Under the pieces are notes generated by a model, which worked only from the letters and a program-made list of their open reading frames with translations, was not told the origin of the DNA and did no database searches. This document shows positions 1 through 6,703 of a DNA stretch of 7,936 bases, one piece after another (position 1 is the first letter of the stretch; every line of letters starts with the position of its first letter). A program made the translations under genes and the position numbers. Source of the stretch: Acidimicrobiia bacterium (lineage in GTDB: Bacteria > Actinomycetota > Acidimicrobiia > Spongiisociales > ZC4RG35); NCBI GenBank assembly GCA_009377735.1, contig WHTL01000179.1:1-7936 (forward strand), read 5' to 3'.

Positions 1-174
1 TCCACCGTCACCGACCAGCCCCCAACATGTGAGGAAGCGCGCCCAATCTTGACCCTCACCCCGAACTCTGCCCCGACCTACCCGTCACACCCCGAGACAA
101 AGCGCAACAGCCTCCATCGCGTCGAAAATCCGCGCAGAACGAGGTGGGTCATCTCAGCCTACCGGAAGCCCCCG
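1..174. other. Left-edge stretch without a supported gene
   Basis: This stretch follows the stop codon of the rpiB gene and runs to the window edge. Short open frames exist on both strands, for example a 24-codon one on the minus strand from 152 to 78, but none has a recognisable protein sequence or a good ribosome binding site. The plus-strand frame that is open here continues straight through rpiB and part of xthA, so it is a high-GC shadow. I see no clear hairpin followed by a T-run that would serve as a terminator for the minus-strand operon. The only repeat noted is an 8-base direct repeat, ctcagcct, at 154-161 and 180-187, which is unremarkable. Confidence 0.5.
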
Positions 175-621
175 CTAGCCCTCAGCCTCAATGTCATCGA
201 TCAGGTCGACCCGTCGCTGATGACGGCCACCGTCGAATGGCGTGTTCAAAAACAACGCCAGGATCTCCTCGGCGAGCCCAACCCCCACCACGCGGGCGCC
301 CATCGCCAGGACGTTGGCGTCGTTGTGCGACCGTGCCATCCGGGCGGTGTAAAGGTCGTTGCAGAGGGCGGCCCTCACCCCGCGCACCTTGTTGGCGGCA
401 ATCTGTTCGCCCTGACCGCTCCCCCCGAGCACGATCCCCAGGTCGGCATGGCCGTCCCGCACCGTTCGGCCGACGGAGGCCATGATGGGGGGATAGTCGA
501 CCGGCTCGGTGCTATCTGTGCCCAGGTCGGTCAGGTCATGACCCCACTCTTCCAAGAGTTCGCACAAATGCGTCTTGAGCGGATACCCGGCGTGGTCGGC
601 GCCGATGGCGATCCTCGTCAT
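175..621 (-). CDS. rpiB: Ribose-5-phosphate isomerase B, Glu-type (actinobacterial)
   Basis: This 148-residue cytoplasmic enzyme interconverts ribose 5-phosphate and ribulose 5-phosphate in the non-oxidative pentose phosphate pathway. Visible family motifs are GADHAGYPLK at residues 7-16, DYP at 42-44, the phosphate/active-site loop GGSGQGEQIAANK at 66-78, SHND at 98-101 and RHQRRV at 133-138. In E. coli RpiB a cysteine just before the loop is the base; here that place is Gly66 and a glutamate (Glu72) sits in the loop, as described for M. tuberculosis RpiB. Length is normal for the family. I chose the ATG at 621 because MTRIAIGADHAG is the canonical N-terminus; an upstream in-frame start would only add 16 residues of shadow from xthA. 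The start overlaps the xthA stop as ATGA, which suggests translational coupling. The ribosome binding site is weak (AAGAGAAAG-like). The related LacAB galactose-6-phosphate isomerases are a less likely alternative because of the Glu-type loop and lack of lac genes. Confidence 0.93.
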   Translation of the reverse strand: MTRIAIGADHAGYPLKTHLCELLEEWGHDLTDLGTDSTEPVDYPPIMASVGRTVRDGHADLGIVLGGSGQGEQIAANKVRGVRAALCNDLYTARMARSHNDANVLAMGARVVGVGLAEEILALFLNTPFDGGRHQRRVDLIDDIEAEG

Positions 622-1505
622 TTCTTTCTCTTGGCACGAGCGGTGATCCGGGCCATCGCACCTTCCCAACCAGCATCGAACGGCACGCCGGTCTCATCTA
701 TGTCGACGACCAGCGGAGCATGGTCCGATGGCGTTGGCTTCCCCTTGCGTGCCTCCCGATCGATCTCGGCCCAAACGACCCTCGGCACCATCCGTTCAGT
801 CACATAGATGTGATCGATCCGCATTCCCTCGTTCCTCTGGAACATCCCTGCCCGATAGTCCCACCACGAGAATCGCCCTGGTTCCTTCCGGTGGAGCCGA
901 AAAGCATCGACCATGCCCCATTCCCGGAGGTGGGCGAGGGCCTCACGCTCCTCGTCGGAGACATGGGTGCCTCCGTGCGCCTTCTCCGCATCCCAAACGT
1001 CGTTATCGTCTGTCGTGACGTTGAGATCGCCCCCGAGGATCAGGGACTCATCGGGATCCCGGGTCTCGGCGAGCCACGTGTGGAGACGCTCAAACCAAGC
1101 CAACTTGCCAGTGAAGAAGGGGGATCCTACCACCCTGCCGTTGGGTGCATAGAGGGAAACGACAGTGTGCTCGTCACAGCGTGCCGCGATCATGCGAGCA
1201 TCGTCGAAAGGGTTGAAGTCCTCCGCTGAGTCTGCGGTCTTCTGCTCGGGGATCGGTCCGTCGCCGAAATTGGTGACCACGTCGTCGATACCGATCCGAC
1301 TGACAATCGCAACGCCGTTCCAACGTCCTTCGCCATGGTGTGCGACCTCGTATCCGGCTATCTCGAAGGGAAGCACCGGGACATCATTGTCGGCAAGCTT
1401 CGTCTCCTGGAGGAGAAGAACATCGGGCTCGGCTCGCGAGAGCCAGTCTTCGACCCTCTCCAATCTCGCCCCGAGGGAGTTCACATTCCAGGTTGCAATT
1501 CTCAT
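618..1505 (-). CDS. xthA: Exodeoxyribonuclease III / AP endonuclease
   Basis: This 295-residue protein belongs to the exonuclease III branch of the EEP (endonuclease/exonuclease/phosphatase) family, which cuts DNA at abasic sites and trims 3' ends in base excision repair. The catalytic set can be read in order: Asn7 in TWNVNS, Glu34 in LLQETK, Tyr119 in SLYAPNG, Asp160 and Asn162 in GGDLNV, Asp231 in RIDHIYV, and Asp261-His262 in SDHAPLV. These match the residues known from E. coli ExoIII. It is somewhat longer than the 268 residues of E. coli, with extra sequence near residues 80-103 and a basic C-terminal tail ending in KRKK. A good ribosome binding site, GGTGAGG, lies four bases before the ATG. 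The start overlaps the methyltransferase stop (ATGA), and its own stop overlaps the rpiB start, so it is the middle member of a coupled three-gene set. Function is secure; preference for AP sites over 3' exonuclease action cannot be read from sequence. Confidence 0.95.
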   Translation of the reverse strand: MRIATWNVNSLGARLERVEDWLSRAEPDVLLLQETKLADNDVPVLPFEIAGYEVAHHGEGRWNGVAIVSRIGIDDVVTNFGDGPIPEQKTADSAEDFNPFDDARMIAARCDEHTVVSLYAPNGRVVGSPFFTGKLAWFERLHTWLAETRDPDESLILGGDLNVTTDDNDVWDAEKAHGGTHVSDEEREALAHLREWGMVDAFRLHRKEPGRFSWWDYRAGMFQRNEGMRIDHIYVTERMVPRVVWAEIDREARKGKPTPSDHAPLVVDIDETGVPFDAGWEGAMARITARAKRKK

Positions 1506-2116
1506 GGGTCCTCACCTTTGACAAGATGGACGACGGCATCGAGTGCTGTCGCTGTCTCCTCCTCGGTAACGACGGGTCTCTCCACTACCTCGGCCTCCAC
1601 CACCGAGGGCTCACCCGGTACCAACGCCACCAGCTCGTCGGGATCCCACAGCCTCTCCAGGTCTGGCGGACCGCCGTAGCCTTCCTTCAGATTCTGCTTG
1701 GCATGCCCCACCAGAAATAGTCGACCCCCCGGGGCGAGCCACGACCAGGATTGCTGGACGAGAGATTCCACGACCTCGGGACCGAGATGGAGGTAGGCAA
1801 TCAGGACCAGGTCGAAGAGTTCACCGTCGGGGTCCCACCTGGTGACGTCGTCCTCCACCCAAACGAGTCGAATCTCACGGCGCTCCGCCAGGTTGCGACC
1901 GCGTTCCACTGCAACGGCGGAAAAGTCGACAGCGGTAACCGTCCATCCTTCCTTGGCCAACCATATGGCATTCCGTCCCTCCCCGGCAGCGAGGTCGAGG
2001 GCACGACCGGCTGGCACATCGGCGAGACGATCAGCGACGAACAGATTTGGCGCCGCCGACCACAGCAGTTCGGCCTCGCGATACCTCTCATCCCAATGGG
2101 CGTCGTCGAAGGTCAT
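1502..2116 (-). CDS. Class I SAM-dependent methyltransferase, substrate unknown
   Basis: This 204-residue protein has the Rossmann-fold methyltransferase signature. Motif I is ALDLAAGEGRNAIWLA at residues 39-54, the loop holding the SAM-ribose acidic residue is TAVDFS at 61-66, motif IV is the FDLVLIAYLHL segment at 101-111, and GGRLFLVGH at 130-138 is the strand after it. The N-terminal HWDERY and LLWSAAPN resemble the TehB/thiopurine-methyltransferase-like group, but the substrate cannot be inferred. The ATG at 2116 must be the start: the codon directly before it in frame is TAG, and HWDERY sits where the family normally begins. No Shine-Dalgarno sequence precedes it; the bases before the ATG are CCTCCTAG, the reverse sense of one. 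The upstream spacer can fold into a large nested hairpin ending at the base next to the ATG. The stop overlaps the xthA start. Involvement in histidine use is not implied. Confidence 0.88.
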   Translation of the reverse strand: MTFDDAHWDERYREAELLWSAAPNLFVADRLADVPAGRALDLAAGEGRNAIWLAKEGWTVTAVDFSAVAVERGRNLAERREIRLVWVEDDVTRWDPDGELFDLVLIAYLHLGPEVVESLVQQSWSWLAPGGRLFLVGHAKQNLKEGYGGPPDLERLWDPDELVALVPGEPSVVEAEVVERPVVTEEETATALDAVVHLVKGEDP

Positions 2117-2214
2117 CTAGGAGGCTGGTGTGGAGCGCCGTTGTGCAGATCGGCGGCCAGGCGCGGCGCTGGCAAGGACGCACGACAACGGCGCACCCTC
2201 GGTGGTGCTCCTAG
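2117..2214. repeat. Nested inverted repeat in the hutI-methyltransferase spacer
   Basis: The spacer between hutI and the methyltransferase gene holds three pairs of matching arms in nested order. The outer pair is ctaggag at 2117-2123 with ctcctag at 2208-2214. The middle pair is a perfect 10-base match, gcgccgttgt at 2135-2144 with acaacggcgc at 2185-2194. The inner pair is gccag at 2156-2160 with ctggc at 2169-2173, extendable past a one-base bulge. In the minus-strand transcript the outer arm ends at the base before the methyltransferase ATG, and the AGGAG in its far arm pairs with the CUCCU next to that ATG. No U-run follows, so it is not a standard intrinsic terminator. It could be a processing or stabilising stem, a translation-control structure, or a decayed small palindromic repeat. 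The fold itself is inference; only the matching arms are seen. Confidence 0.6.
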
Positions 2215-2268
2215 GAGGAGGACGCCGCCAGGGGCGATGACTGGTCGTCGAGATGTGGGACATGTGCT

Positions 2269-3489
2269 TCATATCAGCCTCCTTGAGCCCGCCATGTGCC
2301 TGATCTCTCCATTCATGATCACACCGTAAACCACTGGTTGGTCGATCCGATAGGCGAGATGGGCAGGGTGGGTGGCCATTAGCACCACCAGGTCTGCCCG
2401 GGATCCGGCGACGACCTGACCGCGGTCACCACGGTCGAGGGCGAGCGCCCCGCCCCGGGTTGCAGCCCACACCGACTCCTCCACCGACATCCCGAAGAGG
2501 AGTGAACCGAGGGCAATAACGGTCGTCATCAGCTCAACGTTTGAGGTGCCGGGATTGGCGTCGCTGGCCAACGCCAAGGTGACGCCTGCCCGACGCAGCG
2601 ATGCCACATCCGGTGGTGGTGTCCGCATCTGCAGGGTGACCCCGGGAACGAGGACGGCAATGGTGCCAGCCTCACCCATCTTTGCCGCCTGCTCGGGCGT
2701 CACGTGATCGAGATGGTCGAGGGAGATGGCGCCCATCTCGACACCGAGATCCACGGCACCGGTGTTGGCGAGCTGTTCGGCGTGGAGTCGGGGGCGCAGC
2801 CCGTGGGCGATTCCCGCCTCGATGATCGCCCTGGTCTCGTCAAGGTCGAAGGCGCCACGGTCGCAGAACACGTCGATGAACTCGGCGTGGGAGGCGCATT
2901 CCGGGATCATCCCCTCGATGACTAGGTCGACATAGGCGTCGCGTCTCACCCGGTACTCGGTTGGGACCACGTGAGCGCCGAGAAAGGTGCACACGACTTC
3001 GACCCCCGACTCCTCGGCAAGGAGCGCCGCCGTCTTCAGGATGCGCACCTCCGTCTCGACATCGAGACCGTATCCCGATTTGGTCTCGACGGTGGTGGTG
3101 CCGTTGCCTGCCATGCGGCCGAGCCGCCGTGAAGTGATATCCATTAACTGGTCGTTAGTGGCGATCCTGGTGGAACGCACCGTGTCCATGATCCCGCCAC
3201 CGGCGGCGAGGATGGCCTCGTAGGACTCTCCGGCGAGCTTCTTGGCGAACTCCTCGGCACGGCTCCCGGCATATACGATATGGGTGTGGGCATCCACCAG
3301 GCCCGGTAGCACCGCTCGTCCTTCCAGATCGATGATGGTCTCCGCCGAGTCGGCGTCGGCCGTCGCGCCCACCCACTCGATCTTTCCGTCGGTGATTGCC
3401 ACCGCTGCATCCAGGACGGGGGCGGTGTCGCCGGGCTCGCCGGTGTTGGTGACGAGATGGCCGATCCCGGTGAGCAGGAGGTCGGTCAT
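2269..3489 (-). CDS. hutI: Imidazolonepropionase
   Basis: This 406-residue amidohydrolase-superfamily enzyme opens the ring of 4-imidazolone-5-propionate to N-formimidoyl-L-glutamate, the third step of histidine breakdown. The metal-binding HTH pair is in DAHTHIVYAGSRAEEF (His68, His70). Other conserved sites are GGGI at 97-100, Tyr140 in ETKSGYGLD, His173 in GAHVVP, His236 in RLHAEQL, HLDH at 259-262, and Asp310 in ASDANPGTSN. These correspond to the metal and substrate residues known for Bacillus HutI (His80, His82, Tyr152, His185, His249, Asp324). Length is as expected. The ATG at 3489 overlaps the hutU stop (ATGA); there is no clear ribosome binding site before it, so translation probably depends on ribosomes ending hutU. 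It is the last gene of the hut set, followed by a structured 152-base spacer. Confidence 0.97.
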   Translation of the reverse strand: MTDLLLTGIGHLVTNTGEPGDTAPVLDAAVAITDGKIEWVGATADADSAETIIDLEGRAVLPGLVDAHTHIVYAGSRAEEFAKKLAGESYEAILAAGGGIMDTVRSTRIATNDQLMDITSRRLGRMAGNGTTTVETKSGYGLDVETEVRILKTAALLAEESGVEVVCTFLGAHVVPTEYRVRRDAYVDLVIEGMIPECASHAEFIDVFCDRGAFDLDETRAIIEAGIAHGLRPRLHAEQLANTGAVDLGVEMGAISLDHLDHVTPEQAAKMGEAGTIAVLVPGVTLQMRTPPPDVASLRRAGVTLALASDANPGTSNVELMTTVIALGSLLFGMSVEESVWAATRGGALALDRGDRGQVVAGSRADLVVLMATHPAHLAYRIDQPVVYGVIMNGEIRHMAGSRRLI

Positions 3490-5174
3490 CTAGTGGGCGC
3501 CGAACCGTCCTCGATGGGGATCCGCACACCCCGCTCCCGTGCCACTTGGCGGGCCCGGTCGTATCCGGCGTCGGCGTGTCGGAGAACACCCATGGCCGGG
3601 TCGTTGGTCAATACGGTCCTGACCCGCTCTTCACCGTCGGCGGTGCCGTCGGCGACGACCTGGGCACCGGCGTGGATGGACTTGCCCATACCCACCCCGC
3701 CGCCGTGGTGGACCGCCACCCAGGCCGCACCCGATGCCGACGCCACCAGCCCGTTCAGGATGGGCCAATCGGCAACGGCGTCGGACCCGTCGGCCATTGC
3801 CTCGGTCTCCCGGTAGGGCGAAGCCACCGATCCCGAATCGAGATGGTCCCTTCCAATGACGATGGGAGCTGTCACCTCTCCGCTGGCGACCAGTTCGTTG
3901 AAGCGAACACCCGCCCGGTCCCTCTCTCCATAGCCCAGCCAGCAGATCCGCGCCGGCAAGCCCTGGAACTGGACTTTCTGTTTCGCCATCTCCAGCCAGC
4001 GGTGCAGGGGCCGGTTGTCGGGAAAAAGATCGAGGAGGGCGGCATCGGTGGCGGCGATATCGGAGGGGTCGCCGGAGAGTGCTACCCAGCGGAACGGTCC
4101 CAGCCCCTCGCAGAAAAGGGGTCTGATGTAGGCGGGCACGAAACCCGGATAGGCGAATGCGTCCTTGAGACCGCCGGACTCTGCTCCACCCCGCAGGTTG
4201 TTCCCGTAGTCGAACACCTCGGCACCTCCGCTTTGGAAATCGACCATGGCACCGCAGTGCTCTGCCATGGCGCGCTGGGACTCCTCTATATATCTGTCCG
4301 CATCGGCTCCCCTGAGTTCCGCGGCTGCCTCCAGGGTGAACCCGTTGGGGATATATCCGTTGAGCGGATCGTGTGCCGATGTCTGATCGGTAACGATATC
4401 GATCTCCACACCCGTCGCCAGCAAGGCGGGGAACACATCGGCGGCATTACCCACGAACCCGACCGAGAGGGCGGTGCGATCTCTCTTCGCCGTCTCGGCG
4501 AGGCGGACGGCCTCGTCGATGTTGTCGGCCATGGTGTCGAGATACCCGTGGTCCACCCTACGGCGGATCCGGGCGGGGTCGATGTCACAGACAAGGGCCA
4601 CGCCGTCGTTCATGGTGATGGCGAGGGGTTGGGCACCTCCCATTCCCCCGAGACCGGCAGTGAGGGTGATGGTTCCAGCCATCGTGCCCCCGAATCGCTG
4701 CTCGGCCAGGGCGACGAACGTCTGGTAGGTCCCCTGAAGGATTCCCTGGGTCCCGATGTATATCCATGAGCCAGCAGTCATCTGCCCATACATCATGAGA
4801 CCGGCCGCCTCCAGCTCCCAGAAGTGGTCCCATGTCGCCCAGTCGGGAACCAGGAGCGAGTTGGCGATGAGAACACGGGGAGCACGGGGGTGGGTGGTGA
4901 GGACCCCAACCGGTTTCCCCGACTGCACCAGGAGCGTCTCGTCGTCTTCCAGCGCCAGCAGGCAATCGACGATGACGGAGAAGGCCTCCCAGGATCGGGC
5001 CGCCTTTCCCGTGCCGCCGTAGACGACCAGTTCGGCGGGATTCTCCGCGACTTCGGGATCGAGGTTGTTCTCCAGACAGCGCAGTGCCGCCTCCTGAAGC
5101 CAGCCCCGTGCTCTCAGCTCGGAACCACGTGCGGCTCTTATCGGGGTCGGGGGACTCGGTGGTACATGGGTCAC
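3486..5174 (-). CDS. hutU: Urocanate hydratase
   Basis: This 562-residue cytoplasmic enzyme adds water to urocanate to form 4-imidazolone-5-propionate, using tightly bound NAD+ as an electrophile. The family is evident along the whole length: VVYGGTGKAARSW at residues 50-62, QSGKPVGV at 84-91, TAGSWIYIGTQGI at 133-145, the glycine-rich NAD site AGLGGMGGAQPLA at 173-185, TDQTSAHDPLNGY at 262-274, and the active-site cysteine Cys411 in RICWLGYGERDR. The open frame extends upstream to about 5432 but that part lies inside hutH and does not look like urocanase. I place the start at the GTG at 5174, which gives the usual N-terminal region and length; GAGGAG lies five bases before it. The GTG overlaps the hutH stop as GTGA, and the stop overlaps the hutI start. 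No internal stop or frameshift is seen. Confidence 0.97.
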   Translation of the reverse strand: MTHVPPSPPTPIRAARGSELRARGWLQEAALRCLENNLDPEVAENPAELVVYGGTGKAARSWEAFSVIVDCLLALEDDETLLVQSGKPVGVLTTHPRAPRVLIANSLLVPDWATWDHFWELEAAGLMMYGQMTAGSWIYIGTQGILQGTYQTFVALAEQRFGGTMAGTITLTAGLGGMGGAQPLAITMNDGVALVCDIDPARIRRRVDHGYLDTMADNIDEAVRLAETAKRDRTALSVGFVGNAADVFPALLATGVEIDIVTDQTSAHDPLNGYIPNGFTLEAAAELRGADADRYIEESQRAMAEHCGAMVDFQSGGAEVFDYGNNLRGGAESGGLKDAFAYPGFVPAYIRPLFCEGLGPFRWVALSGDPSDIAATDAALLDLFPDNRPLHRWLEMAKQKVQFQGLPARICWLGYGERDRAGVRFNELVASGEVTAPIVIGRDHLDSGSVASPYRETEAMADGSDAVADWPILNGLVASASGAAWVAVHHGGGVGMGKSIHAGAQVVADGTADGEERVRTVLTNDPAMGVLRHADAGYDRARQVARERGVRIPIEDGSAPTR

Positions 5175-6691
5175 AGCAACTCCTCGTCGGCGAGTATCCG
5201 GTCGAAGGCACCAGATTCGATCAGGCTTGAAATAGCCTCGATGTCTACCCCCGGTGGTCGATCGCCCTCGAGAGGTGGAACCTCGGAGCGGATCAACTCG
5301 ACGAACCTCGCAGTGCGTGGCGACGGCCGCAGCTCTCGATACTCGATTCCCTGGGCGGCGCAAAGCATTTCGATGGCAATCACCCTGATGGTGTGCTTGA
5401 GAACCGTGAGCAGCTTGCGACCTGCTCCCCATCCCATGGAGACATGATCCTCCTGGCTACCCGACGTCGGAATCGACTCCACCGATGCTGGGTGGGACAG
5501 AACCCGGTTCTCGGCCACGATGGCGGCCGCGGTGTACTGGGTGAGCATGTAACCCGAATGGGTTCCGGCATGTGGCGACAGGAACGGGGGCAGACCGTTG
5601 GACCTTTCCGGGTCGAGGATGCGATCGGTGCGACGCTCCGAGATCGAACCGAGTTCGGTGATGGCAATCGTCATGAAGTCGAGAATGAACGCCAATGGCT
5701 GTCCGTGGAAGTTCCCACCGGAGATGACCTCGTCGGTTTCAGAGAGAACGATCGGGTTGTCGACGACCGATCCCAGTTCGATCTCAAGGACATTCCGTGC
5801 GTGGCCGAGCGTGTCCAACACCGCCCCGTGAACCTGGGGGGCGCACCGCAGCGAGTAGGCATCCTGGACGGCGTGCTCGAAGTCGTCGATGTGGCTGGCT
5901 CCGATCTCGGAGTCAGCAAGCACCCCTTTGATCCGCCCAGCCGAGGCGGTCTGACCAGGGTGGGGGCGGAGTCGGTGGATTTCCTCTCGGAATGGTCGCT
6001 CCGAGCCGTACAGCGACTCCACCGTCATCGCACAAGCGACATCGGCGGCTCGCACCAATGTGAGACCCCCGACCAGCCCGAGACATCCCATGGTGGTCAT
6101 CCCCTCCGTCCCATTGAGGAGGCTGAGACCCTCCTTGGGGCCAAGGCTCAGTGGAGTGATCCCACGCATTGCAAGGGCCTGGGCGCTGGGGACGATCTGG
6201 TCTCCTATCCGGACTTCCCCCTCACCAATCAGAGGTAGGGCGAGATGGGCGAACGGGGCGAGATCACCACTGGCACCCACGGAGCCCAACTCGGGTACCA
6301 CCGGCAAGATTCCATTCTCCAAGAGCTCCAGAATCTTCTCGACCACCAGGGGACGCACGCCGGAATGGCCGGAGGCGAGGGTGCGCGCCCGCAGGGCCAT
6401 CATGCCCCTCACCACATCGTCCGGTAATGGGTTTCCTACTCCGGCGGCATGACTTCGCAGCAGGTTCACCTGCAGTTCCTCGGCTTGCGAGCGATCGATC
6501 CGCGTAGATGCGAGGGCTCCGAAACCGGTGGTGATTCCATAGACGATACGGTCTCCGTCCACGGCTCGCTCCACCACCTCGAGGGCCGGTCGCATCTTCT
6601 CGGCTACGGACGACTCCACCCGAACGTCGTCGTCGCCCCGTGCCACGGCCACCAACTCCTCCGGTGTCACCGGCCCGCCATCGATGATCAT
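5171..6691 (-). CDS. hutH: Histidine ammonia-lyase
   Basis: This 506-residue enzyme removes ammonia from L-histidine to give urocanate, the first and committed step of the pathway. Its MIO cofactor forms by cyclisation of Ala140-Ser141-Gly142 in GSVGASGDLAPFAHLAL, which is intact. The catalytic tyrosine is Tyr51 in YGITTGFG. Also present are PKEGLSLLNGTE at 185-196, QDAYSLRCAPQVHG, SGGNFHGQPLA, GYMLTQYTAAA and SQEDHVSMGWG, all hallmarks of HutH within the aromatic amino acid lyase family. The final position of LLNGT(E) is Glu followed by GM, where many proteobacterial HutH proteins have Gln; the neighbouring hutU, hutI and hutG make a phenylalanine or tyrosine ammonia-lyase unlikely. The ATG at 6691 has a good ribosome binding site, GGGAG, five bases upstream and overlapping the hutG stop codon. 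Confidence 0.97.
   Translation of the reverse strand: MIIDGGPVTPEELVAVARGDDDVRVESSVAEKMRPALEVVERAVDGDRIVYGITTGFGALASTRIDRSQAEELQVNLLRSHAAGVGNPLPDDVVRGMMALRARTLASGHSGVRPLVVEKILELLENGILPVVPELGSVGASGDLAPFAHLALPLIGEGEVRIGDQIVPSAQALAMRGITPLSLGPKEGLSLLNGTEGMTTMGCLGLVGGLTLVRAADVACAMTVESLYGSERPFREEIHRLRPHPGQTASAGRIKGVLADSEIGASHIDDFEHAVQDAYSLRCAPQVHGAVLDTLGHARNVLEIELGSVVDNPIVLSETDEVISGGNFHGQPLAFILDFMTIAITELGSISERRTDRILDPERSNGLPPFLSPHAGTHSGYMLTQYTAAAIVAENRVLSHPASVESIPTSGSQEDHVSMGWGAGRKLLTVLKHTIRVIAIEMLCAAQGIEYRELRPSPRTARFVELIRSEVPPLEGDRPPGVDIEAISSLIESGAFDRILADEELL
5175..5185 (-). promoter_or_regulatory. hutU ribosome binding site that decides its GTG start
   Basis: On the minus strand GAGGAG at 5185-5180 is followed by the five bases TTGCT and then GTG. 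It lies within the last codons of hutH. The long open frame of hutU has no better placed start in the region, and this site picks the GTG at 5174, which overlaps the hutH stop. Confidence 0.7.
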
Positions 6692-6703
6692 GTCGACTCC
6701 CTA
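6692..6703 (-). promoter_or_regulatory. hutH ribosome binding site overlapping the hutG stop
   Basis: Read on the minus strand the 9-base hutG-hutH gap is TAG, then GGAG, then TCGAC, then the hutH ATG. The Shine-Dalgarno sequence GGGAG therefore uses the last base of the hutG stop codon and sits five bases before the start. This supports the chosen hutH start and the view that hutG and hutH are translated from one message. Confidence 0.75.

Noticed and set aside
78..152. Minus-strand 24-codon frame beginning MTHLVLRG after rpiB.
   Set aside because: There is no ribosome binding site and no recognisable sequence; a frame of this length is expected by chance.
49..807. Long plus-strand open frame of 252 codons.
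   Set aside because: It runs antisense through rpiB and part of xthA, both of which are recognised with intact motifs; long antisense frames are common in GC-rich genes.
2118..2130. The 13-base word taggaggctggtg occurs here and again at 7630-7642, both between genes.
   Set aside because: In about 8 kb of GC-rich DNA a shared 13-mer is expected roughly by chance, and the flanking bases do not match, so it is not evidence for a mobile repeat.
3546..4769. Plus-strand open frame of 407 codons antisense to hutU.
   Set aside because: It is a mirror of the hutU coding frame with no domain or start signal of its own.
5175..5432. Upstream extension of the hutU frame by 86 codons.
   Set aside because: The region codes for the C-terminal part of hutH in another frame, and the extra residues are Arg/Gly/Ser-rich without urocanase similarity; the GTG at 5174 has a good ribosome binding site.
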